A stretch of DNA of 9,648 nt. It comes from Paracoccaceae bacterium (GTDB taxonomy: Bacteria; Pseudomonadota; Alphaproteobacteria; Rhodobacterales; Rhodobacteraceae). Location of the stretch: positions 1 through 9,648 of the forward strand of contig WFUK01000422.1 in NCBI GenBank assembly GCA_015485015.1, given 5' to 3'. Below are positions 1 to 6,564 of the stretch, piece after piece. A program made the position numbers and the translations under genes. How positions within the stretch are numbered: the first letter of the stretch is position 1; each line of letters begins with the position of its first letter. The notes below the pieces were generated by a model, which ran no database searches, was not told the origin of the DNA, and was given only the letters and a program-made list of their open reading frames with translations.

Positions 1-1
1 C

Positions 2-82
2 GGCCAGCGGCGCGCCGGACAGGGTGTCGGCCTCCATCTGGGCGGGGCGCCGCTGGCCGATCAAAAGCCGCCGCACTGGTAA
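2..82 (+). CDS. possible 3' end of an upstream gene (partial, unrecognised)
   Basis: An open frame enters from the left edge and ends at TAA 80-82, one base before the ATG of the following hydrolase gene. It would encode about 26 residues ending in ...LADQKPPHW. The tight TAA-A-ATG junction is what one expects inside an operon. The call is weak: all frames here are GC-rich and open. A minus-strand reading that begins with GTG at 75 and runs off the left edge (VRRLLIGQ...) is almost as plausible, and would make the edge gene divergent from the hydrolase. The fragment is too short to assign to a family. Confidence 0.25.
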   Translation, partial: GQRRAGQGVGLHLGGAPLADQKPPHW

Positions 83-83
83 A

Positions 84-707
84 ATGGAAACGGTTCTTGT
101 CCTTCATGGTCTTGGCCGCCGCGCCGCCTCCATGCGCCGCTTGGCGATGGGGCTGGAGGCCGGTGGATTCGCCACGAATCTGCTGGATTACCCCTCCACC
201 CGTGGTTCGATCGAGGATCTGGCGCGGGATTTATCCGCCGCTCTGCCGACCACAGGAAAGCTGCATTTTGTTGGCCATTCCCTTGGCGGGATCATAAGCA
301 AACGGCTGGCGAGGACATTACCCGATGCGCGCAGGGGGCGGCTGGTGCAGATCGGTGCGCCGAATTTTGGCAGCGAGGTCGCGGCGCGGGCGGCGATCTT
401 TTCGCCCATCATGGGACCGGCGCTGGCCGAGCTGGTGCCGCATGATGGCGAGGATGATGCCGAGAATGATGCGGGGCTGGATATCGGCTCTATCGCGGGC
501 ACCGCTGCGCTATCGGCCTATCGGCTGGTCACCGGCATTGACGGCGAAAATGACGGCAAGGTCAGCCTGAAATCGGCTTGGGGCCATGCGCCGGCGCATA
601 AGCGCATCGCCTTGCCGGTTGCCCATAGCCTGATGATGCAGGATGCCCGCGTGATCGCCGCCACGCTGGAATATCTGCGCTCGGGGGCGTTTCCCCAAAC
701 GGATTAA
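84..707 (+). CDS. alpha/beta-fold hydrolase (lipase/PGAP1-like esterase)
   Basis: A 207-residue serine hydrolase-like protein, probably cytoplasmic because no signal peptide or membrane segment is visible. It opens with the first core strand and oxyanion-hole region (VLVLHGLG, residues 4-11). The nucleophile elbow is GHSLGG at 64-69, with Ser66 as predicted nucleophile. The GENDGKVS stretch near 154-161 offers Asp157 as likely acid, and VAHSLMMQD near 179 offers His181 as likely base. This Ser-Asp-His order and the 'NDG..S' pattern are typical of small lipase/PGAP1-like hydrolases. I chose ATG 84 because homologous folds begin right at this strand; a GTG at 24 would add 20 arginine-rich residues. 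There is no clear Shine-Dalgarno before ATG 84, which may fit coupling to an upstream gene. The substrate cannot be inferred. Confidence 0.8.
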   Translation: METVLVLHGLGRRAASMRRLAMGLEAGGFATNLLDYPSTRGSIEDLARDLSAALPTTGKLHFVGHSLGGIISKRLARTLPDARRGRLVQIGAPNFGSEVAARAAIFSPIMGPALAELVPHDGEDDAENDAGLDIGSIAGTAALSAYRLVTGIDGENDGKVSLKSAWGHAPAHKRIALPVAHSLMMQDARVIAATLEYLRSGAFPQTD

Positions 708-770
708 GGCCATGGTATTTTCGGGGCTGCGTGCCTAGATAAAGGCAAGACCCGAACACAGGAGGTGATT

Positions 771-1610
771 ATGAAAATGCAAACAGGTATATTGCCGGGC
801 CTGCCAGCCCATGGCCGGTTTATCGAGCTTACCGCACGCCCCGAGGCCAGCCTGGCCGCGCTGGAGGCTTTGCCGGTGGGCGAAAATTTGGTGGTTGGCC
901 TTGGTCCGGCGCTGGTGGCGCGCTTTGGCGCGGTTGAGGGCCTGCACGGCTTTCGCGCCGTGAGCGGCGTTGTTGATGTGCCATCCACCCAAGCCGATCT
1001 CTGGCTCTGGTTTCGCGGCGAGGCTCGCGGCGAAATTGCCAAGCAGGCGCGGCAGGTGCTGCGAAGGCTGCCGGATTTCGAGGTGGTTCGACAGGTGGAG
1101 GGCTTCAAGTATGCCGGAGGGCTGGATTTGAGCGGCTATGAAGACGGCACCGAAAACCCCGAAGGCGAAGCGGCGATCAAGGCTACCTTTGCGCCGGATG
1201 GCTCCAGCTTTGTGACGGTGCAGCAATGGGTGCATCGGCTGGAGCGGTTTGACCCGCTGCCCGAGGCCGAGCGCGATAATATCATTGGCCGCCGCATCAA
1301 GGATAATGTCGAACTTACAGACGCACCGGAATTTGCCCATGTAAAACGCACGGCGCAAGAGAGCTTCACCCCCGAGGCCTTTATGCTGCGCCGCTCCATG
1401 CCATGGGCCGAAAACGGGCAGGAAGGGCTGAATTTTGTGTCATTTGGCAATTCCTTTCAAGCCTTTGAGGCCCAGCAGCGGCGGATGGCGGGGCTGGAGG
1501 ATGGCATAGCCGACGGGCTATACCGCTTCACCCGGCCTATTACCGGCGCGAATTACTGGTGCCCGCCCATGCGGGAAGATCGGCTGGACCTGACAGGGAT
1601 CGCGCCCTAG
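771..1610 (+). CDS. DyP-type haem peroxidase (YfeX-like, class P/B)
   Basis: A 279-residue dye-decolorising peroxidase that would use H2O2 to oxidise substrates at a haem b. Family landmarks are in order. The GxxDG signature is in SGYEDGTENP, with distal Asp125. The proximal haem ligand is His190 in EFAHVKR. The distal Arg is Arg207 in MLRRSMPW. C-terminal haem-pocket segments are NFVSFGNSFQAFE and TRPITGANYWCPP. The His-Arg spacing of 17 is the spacing I recall for YfeX. The start at ATG 771 is set by a strong Shine-Dalgarno, GGAGGTG, at 761-767. No Tat or Sec signal is present, so it is cytoplasmic. The C-terminus ends soon after the fold (LDLTGIAP) without the long tail that carries an encapsulin-targeting peptide, and no encapsulin gene is in the window. 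A weak 5-bp hairpin (732-747) precedes it. The physiological substrate is unknown. Confidence 0.93.
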   Translation: MKMQTGILPGLPAHGRFIELTARPEASLAALEALPVGENLVVGLGPALVARFGAVEGLHGFRAVSGVVDVPSTQADLWLWFRGEARGEIAKQARQVLRRLPDFEVVRQVEGFKYAGGLDLSGYEDGTENPEGEAAIKATFAPDGSSFVTVQQWVHRLERFDPLPEAERDNIIGRRIKDNVELTDAPEFAHVKRTAQESFTPEAFMLRRSMPWAENGQEGLNFVSFGNSFQAFEAQQRRMAGLEDGIADGLYRFTRPITGANYWCPPMREDRLDLTGIAP

Positions 1611-1645
1611 CCAAGCGCAGCGAGGCCACGGCTTATCCTAGGGCG
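1603..1645. repeat. 8-bp inverted repeat at the 3' end of the peroxidase gene
   Basis: CGCCCTAG (1603-1610, containing the stop codon) and CTAGGGCG (1638-1645) are perfect inverted arms around a 27-base loop, followed by a GC-rich stretch. No T-run follows, so it is not a standard intrinsic terminator. It could stabilise the mRNA 3' end or be chance. Confidence 0.35.
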
Positions 1646-1708
1646 GGCCGCGCGGAAGGCTGATATCTGGAATGATTTGCCCCGGCTGCGAATTTTGCGC
1701 CGAATCCC

Positions 1709-1737
1709 TTGACCTTCCCGCCGATGCGCCGTAAATA
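1709..1737 (+). promoter_or_regulatory. sigma70-like promoter of rpmB
   Basis: A -35 element TTGACC (1709-1714) is followed by a 17-base spacer and a -10 element TAAATA (1732-1737). This near-consensus arrangement predicts transcription starting around 1743-1746 and a leader of roughly 50 bases ahead of rpmB. It is the best promoter match in the window, as expected for a ribosomal protein gene. The rest of the 184-bp gap before rpmB shows nothing else beyond the inverted repeat at its left end. Confidence 0.7.
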
Positions 1738-1753
1738 GCGGGTCTCTAATTCC

Positions 1754-1766
1754 GGTGCTTTGCACC
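1754..1766 (+). promoter_or_regulatory. small hairpin in the rpmB leader
   Basis: GGTGC (1754-1758), loop TTT, GCACC (1762-1766) forms a perfect 5-bp stem in the predicted rpmB 5' leader, about 16 bases upstream of the ribosome binding site AAGGAG (1783-1788). It might affect leader stability or translation, but such a short hairpin can occur by chance. Confidence 0.3.
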
Positions 1767-1794
1767 CCGTTTAATTTTAACTAAGGAGACACCG

Positions 1795-2082
1795 ATGTCT
1801 CGTCGTTGCGAACTTACAGGTAAAGCCGTGCTAACTGGTAACAATGTTAGCCACGCCAAAAACCGCACCCGCCGTGTTTTTCGGCCAAACCTGAATGATG
1901 TAACCCTTGCATCAGACACTTTGGGCCGTGCCTTCAAATTCCGGATTTCCGCGTCTGCATTGCGCACCGTTGATCACCGTGGTGGTCTGGATGCCTTCAT
2001 GGCGAAATCCAAAGATAGCGAGCTTTCACCAGCGGCGCTGAAAGTTAAAAAAGACATCGCGAAAGCGCAAGCCTCCGCTTAA
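1795..2082 (+). CDS. rpmB: 50S ribosomal protein L28
   Basis: A 95-residue basic protein that matches bacterial L28. It begins [10 protein letters not shown], followed by the typical [19 protein letters not shown] segment and the [15 protein letters not shown] segment. The C-terminal extension, rich in Lys and Ala ([15 protein letters not shown]), is the form seen in alphaproteobacteria, longer than the approximately 78-residue E. coli protein. L28 is part of the large ribosomal subunit. An AAGGAG Shine-Dalgarno lies 6 bases before the ATG. With a strong promoter upstream and an intrinsic terminator immediately downstream, the gene appears to be monocistronic and is not paired here with rpmG, its partner in E. 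coli. Only one of the usual zinc-type cysteines is present (Cys5), so this is the zinc-free form. Confidence 0.98.
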   Translation: MSRRCELTGKAVLTGNNVSHAKNRTRRVFRPNLNDVTLASDTLGRAFKFRISASALRTVDHRGGLDAFMAKSKDSELSPAALKVKKDIAKAQASA

Positions 2083-2104
2083 GCTTTTCGGCTTTGAAAA
2101 ATAT

Positions 2105-2139
2105 GCCTCGCAGATATTTCTGCGAGGCTATTTTTGTTT
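2105..2139 (+). terminator. rho-independent terminator of rpmB
   Basis: A perfect 9-bp stem GCCTCGCAG (2105-2113) / CTGCGAGGC (2120-2128) with a 6-base loop is followed by TATTTTTGTTT. An A-rich run (2097-2103) precedes the stem, so it could also work on transcripts from the opposite strand, though no minus-strand gene ends here. It begins 22 bases after the rpmB stop codon. Confidence 0.92.
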
Positions 2140-2166
2140 CTACGGGGCGAAATCCTGCCCGAAGGC

Positions 2167-2194
2167 TTGCAGCTTTTGGCTCGCTGCCTATACT
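2167..2194 (+). promoter_or_regulatory. putative promoter of the phosphatase gene, implying a leaderless mRNA
   Basis: TTGCAG (2167-2172), a 16-base spacer and TATACT (2189-2194) resemble a sigma70 promoter. The -10 element ends only six bases before the ATG at 2201, so transcription would begin at or next to the start codon. No Shine-Dalgarno is visible between them, which agrees with a leaderless transcript. Confidence 0.5.
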
Positions 2195-2200
2195 CGGGAT

Positions 2201-2644
2201 ATGACCCGATCTATCTTGTTTGTTTGCCTTGGCAATATTTGCCGCTCCCCCACCGCCGAGGCGGTTTTCCGTGTGCAATCCAAGGGGCGCGGGCTGGAGA
2301 TTGATAGCGCCGGCACTTCGGGCTGGCATGATGGCAAACCCAGTGACCCGCGCGCCAGCGCCGAGGCGGCGCGGCGGGATATTGATATGTCCTATATTCG
2401 CTCGCGCAAAGTGGTGGCGAGCGATTTCAGCCGCTTTGATTTGATCGTCGGTATGGATGCGCAGAATATGCGGGACCTGAAAGCCATGCAACCTGCGGGC
2501 AGCCCCGCGCGCTTGGTCAAGCTGCTGGATTATGCGCCCGGGCTTGGGCTATCCGATGTGCCGGATCCTTACTTTGAAGATAATTTCCCCGAGGTGCTGG
2601 ATATGATCGAGACCGCCTGCGCGGGCTTGCTGGACAGCCTTTAG
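2201..2644 (+). CDS. low-molecular-weight protein-tyrosine phosphatase
   Basis: A 147-residue cytoplasmic phosphatase that hydrolyses phosphotyrosine through a cysteinyl-phosphate intermediate. The P-loop C-x5-R-S is at Cys9-Leu-Gly-Asn-Ile-Cys-Arg15-Ser16 near the N-terminus, with the typical continuation SPTAEAVF. SAGTSGWHDGKPSDPRA (about 36-52) follows, with Trp42 in the position usual for this family. The general acid is Asp122 in the DPYF motif (122-125). All catalytic residues are present and the length is normal for the family. The protein resembles the stand-alone housekeeping type more than those coupled to exopolysaccharide kinases, and no kinase or polysaccharide genes are nearby. 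It has its own putative promoter, and its stop codon interlocks with that of the convergent tusA gene. Confidence 0.95.
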   Translation: MTRSILFVCLGNICRSPTAEAVFRVQSKGRGLEIDSAGTSGWHDGKPSDPRASAEAARRDIDMSYIRSRKVVASDFSRFDLIVGMDAQNMRDLKAMQPAGSPARLVKLLDYAPGLGLSDVPDPYFEDNFPEVLDMIETACAGLLDSL

Positions 2645-2889
2645 CCGGTTTGGCTCTGCGTCGGTATTTTGATGTAATATACCCGCAGCCCTTTGGAACC
2701 TTCTTCGACCTTAGCCAATTCATAGCTCTGCTCGGCGCAAAAATGCGGCACATCGATTGCCGCCGCCGGATCATCCGCAACCAGCCTTAGCACCTGCCCT
2801 GCGGCCATGGATTTCAGCCGCTTGCGGGCCTTTAGCACCGGCAGTGGGCATAGCAGCGAGCGGGCGTCGATTTCGAGATCAAATTCCAT
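2641..2889 (-). CDS. tusA: TusA/SirA-family sulfurtransferase
   Basis: An 82-residue protein of the TusA family (sulfur carrier, two-layer alpha/beta fold). The signature Cys-Pro-x-Pro lies in the segment DARSLLCPLPVLKARKRL, with Cys14 as the persulfide-carrying residue. It is followed by the typical LRLVADDPAAAIDVPHFC segment and a glycine-bearing C-terminal strand. TusA passes sulfur from a cysteine desulfurase to tRNA thiolation or other acceptors; the TusBCD and TusE partners are not in the window. Many alphaproteobacterial homologues are orphan TusA-like proteins whose acceptor is uncertain. No good Shine-Dalgarno is visible before the ATG. The gene is divergent from ccdA (about 110 bp between starts) and convergent with the phosphatase, sharing bases 2641-2644. 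Confidence 0.93.
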   Translation of the reverse strand: MEFDLEIDARSLLCPLPVLKARKRLKSMAAGQVLRLVADDPAAAIDVPHFCAEQSYELAKVEEGSKGLRVYYIKIPTQSQTG

Positions 2890-2999
2890 GGGGCAGGCTA
2901 AATCGCAAGGTCACGGCTGTCCACGCAAATGTGACAATTCTGTGCATGACCTTTGCGGATAAACCCGCTAAAGCTGGGCAAAAGGATAAAGGATTTAGC

Positions 3000-3746
3000 A
3001 TGTTTGGAATTGATGTAATCGACGCCACGCTACTGCCATCGATATTTGTGGCGTTGCTTGCGGGTATTATCAGCTTTTTAAGCCCCTGTGTGCTGCCGAT
3101 TGTGCCGCCTTATCTGGCGTTTATGGCCGGTTCGTCAATGGATGAAATCGAGCAGGGCAAAAGCAAAAAGGTGATTATCTCAGCGCTCTTTTTTGTGCTT
3201 GGTCTCTCTACGGTATTTATGTTTCTGGGCATTGCCGCCTCGGCGCTGGGGCGAAGCCTGCTGCGCTATCAGGGCGAAATGACCATTGCTGGCGGCGTTA
3301 TCATCATCATCTTTGGCCTGCATTTTCTCGGCTTGTTTCGCATTCCGTTTCTTTATCGCGAGGCGCGGATGGATGTAAAAACCGAGGGCGGCAGCTTTAT
3401 CGGGGCCTATATTCTGGGCTTGGCTTTTGCCTTTGGCTGGTCGCCTTGCATCGGGCCGATTCTGGGCACCATCCTGTTTTTGGTGGTGGATGAAGGCTCG
3501 GTTGGCAGGGGGATGATCATGATGGGGGCTTATGCTTTTGGTCTTGGTATTCCGTTTTTGCTGGCGGCGGTATTTATCAACCGTGCCATCGGGATGCTGA
3601 ACCGCTTCAAAAAGCACATGCGCAAGGTCGAGATCGGGTCGGGGGTTTTGATGGTTACCATCGGTATAATGATGATCACCGGCTGGTTTACCGCGATGTC
3701 ATTTTGGCTGCTGGAGAAATTCCCGAGCCTTGGCGCGATCGGTTAA
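3000..3746 (+). CDS. ccdA: cytochrome c biogenesis protein CcdA (thiol-disulfide electron transporter)
   Basis: A 248-residue integral membrane protein with about six hydrophobic segments. It carries the two hallmark cysteines of the CcdA/DsbD transmembrane family: Cys30 in ISFLSPCVLPIVPPYL (first membrane helix) and Cys150 in FAFGWSPCIGPILGT (fourth helix). The family moves electrons from cytoplasmic thioredoxin across the inner membrane to periplasmic thiol carriers such as CcmG/ResA, keeping apocytochrome c haem-binding cysteines reduced. The start at ATG 3000 is preferred because AAAGGA (2988-2993) lies 6 bases upstream and the first helix begins shortly after. Reading on from an earlier start would add a non-hydrophobic extension overlapping tusA. 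No thioredoxin-like domain is fused. The 110-bp gap shared with divergent tusA must hold both promoters, but I see no convincing elements in it. Confidence 0.95.
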   Translation: MFGIDVIDATLLPSIFVALLAGIISFLSPCVLPIVPPYLAFMAGSSMDEIEQGKSKKVIISALFFVLGLSTVFMFLGIAASALGRSLLRYQGEMTIAGGVIIIIFGLHFLGLFRIPFLYREARMDVKTEGGSFIGAYILGLAFAFGWSPCIGPILGTILFLVVDEGSVGRGMIMMGAYAFGLGIPFLLAAVFINRAIGMLNRFKKHMRKVEIGSGVLMVTIGIMMITGWFTAMSFWLLEKFPSLGAIG

Positions 3747-3803
3747 CCCTATCCAAAGGGGCGCCGGGGCAATATAGTCGGGCAAAACGAGAGCGCCGAT
3801 CCG

Positions 3804-4982
3804 ATGAGCCAAGCCAGCCCCGTGCGCAAGCGCAAGGTATTTTTTCTGCCGGGATATGACCCGATGCCCGCGCGGCATTATCGCGAGATCTATCGCCGCG
3901 AAGCCGCGCTTCAGGCCGGGATTTCGGGCTATGCCCTATCCATGCAGGCAAAGCAAGGCGGGGCTTATGCGTGGCAGGTGAACGCCGAAATGGATGGCGA
4001 AGAAACCATAACCGAGATCGAATTTCTCACATGGAATGATATTGTTACTGGCTCGATGCAGGCCGGCATTCTGGCCAGCTATTGGTTGTTGCTGCGCACG
4101 CTCTGGCTTTATCTGCACACCGGCGCGCTATGGTCGCTGATCCGGCTGCGGCCCGCGCCGATGCTGGCGGCGCTTTATCCGGTATTGCTGCTTGGCGGGC
4201 AGCTCGGGCTTGGCTTGCTGGGGCTTTGGCTGGCGGTATGGCTGCTCGGCGGGGCTGGATGGGGGCTTGGCGCGCTGGTGCTTTGGGGTGTCTTGTGGCT
4301 GTTCAAGCAGCAGGATCACCGGATTTATGCCTATTATCTGCTATATGTTTATGCCTTTTCCGCGTGGCATGCGGGGGGCTATCCGCCGGTGCTGCGCGCG
4401 CGGCTGCAGGATTTCAAGGCGCGGATCGCGGCGGCTTTGGCGCAGGATAATGACGAGGTGCTGATTGTGGGCCATTCCGTCGGCGCGCATCTGGGCGTTG
4501 AATTGCTGGCGGAAATGGAGCGCGAGGGCATGATCAAGGGCGACACCCCGCTTTCCCTGCTCACTCTGGGAGAGGTGATTCCGATGATTTCCTATCTGCC
4601 CGCCGCACGGGGCTTGCGGCGCAACCTGCACGAGCTGGGCCAAAGCGCGCGGGTGTTTTGGCTGGATATCACCGCGCCGGGTGACGGCGGCTGCTTTGCG
4701 CTTTGTGATCCGGTGGCGGTCAGCGGTGTTGGCGATGGGCCAAAGGTGATCTCTGCCGCCTTCAGCCAGACCCTGAAGCCCGAGACCTATGCCGCCCGCA
4801 AGCGCGCGTTTTTCAAGCTGCATTTCCAGTATCTCTGCGCCTTTGATCGCCCGGGGATCTATGATTATTTTGCCATCACCGCAGGGCCAAAAACGCTGGA
4901 AGCACGGTTTGGGGCGCAGCCGGATTCGCCCTCCAAACGCAGGCAATGTTTTTCAAAATATACGGATATGGACGATGCGTAA
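3804..4982 (+). CDS. alpha/beta hydrolase-like protein with internal membrane hairpin
   Basis: A 392-residue protein I cannot tie to a named family. It starts with a core-strand motif KVFFLPGYDPM (11-21), where a hydrolase oxyanion loop would be. A nucleophile elbow follows much later: VLIVGHSVGAHLG (219-231), with Ser225 as predicted nucleophile. Between them are two strongly hydrophobic stretches (about 119-148 and 152-167), rich in Leu, Gly and Trp, which look like a membrane hairpin. Candidate acid and base residues are Asp289 (FWLDITAPGD) and His340 (FKLHFQY), both unproven. The ATG at 3804 has a modest GAGAG upstream (3789-3793) and a possible -10 TATAGT at 3773-3778 without a clear -35. 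The gene overlaps the following P450 gene by 8 bp, so the two are probably co-transcribed and may act on the same lipophilic substrate. Confidence 0.75.
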   Translation: MSQASPVRKRKVFFLPGYDPMPARHYREIYRREAALQAGISGYALSMQAKQGGAYAWQVNAEMDGEETITEIEFLTWNDIVTGSMQAGILASYWLLLRTLWLYLHTGALWSLIRLRPAPMLAALYPVLLLGGQLGLGLLGLWLAVWLLGGAGWGLGALVLWGVLWLFKQQDHRIYAYYLLYVYAFSAWHAGGYPPVLRARLQDFKARIAAALAQDNDEVLIVGHSVGAHLGVELLAEMEREGMIKGDTPLSLLTLGEVIPMISYLPAARGLRRNLHELGQSARVFWLDITAPGDGGCFALCDPVAVSGVGDGPKVISAAFSQTLKPETYAARKRAFFKLHFQYLCAFDRPGIYDYFAITAGPKTLEARFGAQPDSPSKRRQCFSKYTDMDDA

Positions 4983-6327
4983 GCTACCGGTAAAACCCGC
5001 CTCGCGCCCAGATGGCACCGGCATTTTTGGCCGGATCAAGCTGTTCCGGCAGGATATTTTCGCCTCCCAACCGGCCAAGCTTTACAAGGCATGGATGGCC
5101 GAAACCCGCACACCGTTTTACCGCAGCTTTCTGGTCAATCAGCCCGACCTCGTGAAGCGGGTGCTAAAGGAGCGGCCGGGGGATTTTCCGAAATCGCCGG
5201 TGATCCATGACACCCTCAAACACCTGCTGGGCGATAGCGTGTTTGTCACCAATGGCGAGCAATGGAAGCGCCAGCGCCGCATTATCGATCCGGCTTTTGA
5301 AGGCGGGCGGCTGCATGAGGCCTTTCCGGCGATGCGCGCGGCGGGGCTGGCCGCACTGGCGCGGCTGGGCGAGGGCGGCGAGATCGAGATGGAATACCAA
5401 ACCGCGCATCTGACAGCGGATGTGATTTTCCGCACGCTGTTTTCCATGCCGATCGAGGATGATACCGCCACTAAGGTTTTTCAGGCGTTTCGTGATTACC
5501 AGCGCACCCAGCCCTTGTGGAATGTGGCGGGGCTTTTGCAGCTCCCCGCTTGGGTGCCGCGCTTTCGCAACAAAAAGGCCAAAGCGGCGGCAGGCGACAT
5601 TCGCGGGCTGTTGGAGGGCTTGGTAAACGCGCGGCAGGCCGAGATCGCGGCTGGCACCGCCCCCGATGATCTGGCCAGCAAGATCATGACCAAAGCCGAC
5701 CCCGAAACCGGCCATAAGTTCGGCGCACAAGAGATGGTGGATCAGGTTGCGATCTTCTTTCTGGCGGGGCATGAAACCTCGGCCTCGGCCTTAAGCTGGG
5801 CGCTATATCTGCTGGCGTTTGACCCCGATGTGCAGGCGCGGCTGGCGGATGAGGTGGCGGGGCTGGACATGGAAAACATCCAGTTCAAAGACCTTTCCAA
5901 GCTGCGCTTCACCCGCGCGGTGTTTCGCGAAACCCTGCGGCTTTATCCCCCCGTGCCGATGATGGTGCGCCGCGCCGAGCGCGAGGAGGAAATGCGCGAG
6001 CGCAAGGTGGCCAAAGGCTCGATGGTGATCCTTAGCCCATGGCATCTGCACCGCCACGAGCGCCTGTGGGACCGCCCCGACGAATTTGACCCCGACCGCT
6101 GGGAAACGGAAAACGGCAAGCAGTGTGGGCGCGAGGCCTATATCCCGTTTTCCGCCGGCGCGCGGGTTTGCACAGGGGCGGGCTTTGGCATGGCCGAGGG
6201 GGTGCTGCTGTTGGCGATGCTGGTGCAGAAGTTCCGGTTTGAGCTGGTGCGGGAGCCAACCCCCGTGGCGTATTTAACGGTGCGGGCGAAAGACGGGATC
6301 TGGCTGCGGCTGGTGCCACGGGCTTGA
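4975..6327 (+). CDS. cytochrome P450 monooxygenase
   Basis: A 450-residue soluble P450 with every core motif intact. These are the C-helix Trp97-x3-Arg101 (haem propionate contact), the I-helix FFLAGHETSAS (oxygen-activation threonine Thr268), the K-helix ExxR at Glu319-Arg322, the PDEFDPDRW segment near 368-376, and the haem-binding loop FSAGARVCTG with Cys399 as thiolate ligand. It would insert one oxygen atom from O2 into an organic substrate using electrons from a separate ferredoxin or flavodoxin system; no reductase domain is fused and none is encoded nearby. The chosen ATG lies within the last 8 bp of the hydrolase gene, behind two GGA triplets (4965-4972), and gives a normal N-terminus. 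It has no N-terminal membrane anchor. The AGxET I-helix and overall sequence recall fatty-acid or alkane-type bacterial P450s, but I would not assign a substrate. Confidence 0.96.
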   Translation: MRKLPVKPASRPDGTGIFGRIKLFRQDIFASQPAKLYKAWMAETRTPFYRSFLVNQPDLVKRVLKERPGDFPKSPVIHDTLKHLLGDSVFVTNGEQWKRQRRIIDPAFEGGRLHEAFPAMRAAGLAALARLGEGGEIEMEYQTAHLTADVIFRTLFSMPIEDDTATKVFQAFRDYQRTQPLWNVAGLLQLPAWVPRFRNKKAKAAAGDIRGLLEGLVNARQAEIAAGTAPDDLASKIMTKADPETGHKFGAQEMVDQVAIFFLAGHETSASALSWALYLLAFDPDVQARLADEVAGLDMENIQFKDLSKLRFTRAVFRETLRLYPPVPMMVRRAEREEEMRERKVAKGSMVILSPWHLHRHERLWDRPDEFDPDRWETENGKQCGREAYIPFSAGARVCTGAGFGMAEGVLLLAMLVQKFRFELVREPTPVAYLTVRAKDGIWLRLVPRA

Positions 6328-6385
6328 TGAGATTATACGCTGGAGTGAAAAACACACCGCAAAGGGGCAGGGAGCTGAAAAACCT

Positions 6386-6490
6386 ATGACCGAGAAAGAG
6401 ATATCGCTTGGGTCAGCGCCGCACCAATGGGAGGATATTGAAAAAGCTATCCTGCCGATATGTGGGAGAAAGACCAGACAGCAGCGATAG
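6386..6490 (+). CDS. short hypothetical ORF, possibly vestigial
   Basis: ATG 6386 opens a 34-residue frame ending at TAG 6488-6490, beginning MTEKEISLGSAPHQWEDIEK. AGGGAG lies upstream but at a rather long distance (about 12 bases). The QWEDIEKAILP segment is faintly reminiscent of the N-terminus of IS5-type transposases (QW..IEPLLP), followed by GRKTRQQR. It stops before any catalytic region, and no terminal repeats are visible. It could be a degraded remnant, a true small protein or chance; I cannot tell which. Confidence 0.22.
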   Translation: MTEKEISLGSAPHQWEDIEKAILPICGRKTRQQR

Positions 6491-6523
6491 CGATAATAAA
6501 GCCGGTGTTTGCAGCAGGTAAAA

Positions 6524-6564
6524 ATGCTGTAGCATTGAGCGGAGCCAAAACAAAACTACAGTTT
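6524..6564. promoter_or_regulatory. two short dyad symmetries before the first ankyrin gene
   Basis: ATGCTGTAGCAT (6524-6535) and AAACTACAGTTT (6553-6564) are each perfect 5-2-5 palindromes, with centres 29 bp apart. The inner words CTGTAG and CTACAG are also complementary to each other, so the transcript could instead fold into one larger hairpin. They lie immediately upstream of the AGGAG ribosome binding site (6566-6570). They could be an operator pair or a leader hairpin controlling translation; chance is not excluded. Confidence 0.3.

Noticed and set aside
1560..1610. Encapsulin cargo-loading peptide on the peroxidase
   Set aside because: The protein ends within a few residues of the conserved haem-pocket segment, without the flexible tail and hydrophobic targeting motif; no encapsulin gene is in view.
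2917..2937. Dyad TGTCC...TGACA between tusA and ccdA as a CRP/FNR-type operator
   Set aside because: Only four bases per arm match and neither half-site fits the CRP (TGTGA) or FNR (TTGAT) pattern with correct spacing.
2757..2999. Longer N-terminus for CcdA reading back through tusA
   Set aside because: The extra residues are Pro/Arg-rich and lie antisense to tusA; ATG 3000 has a good ribosome binding site and leads directly into the first membrane helix.
4341..4946. Long open frame on the minus strand opposite the hydrolase gene
   Set aside because: It is a shadow of GC-rich codon use: composition is Arg/Gln/His-rich, no domain is visible, and the plus-strand protein has clear motifs. The same applies to minus-strand frames at 735-1358, 3180-3617, 5164-5772 and 6413-6838.
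4789..4974. Earlier start for the P450 gene
   Set aside because: It would overlap the hydrolase gene by almost 200 bp with no P450-like sequence; ATG 4975 gives the usual length and N-terminus.
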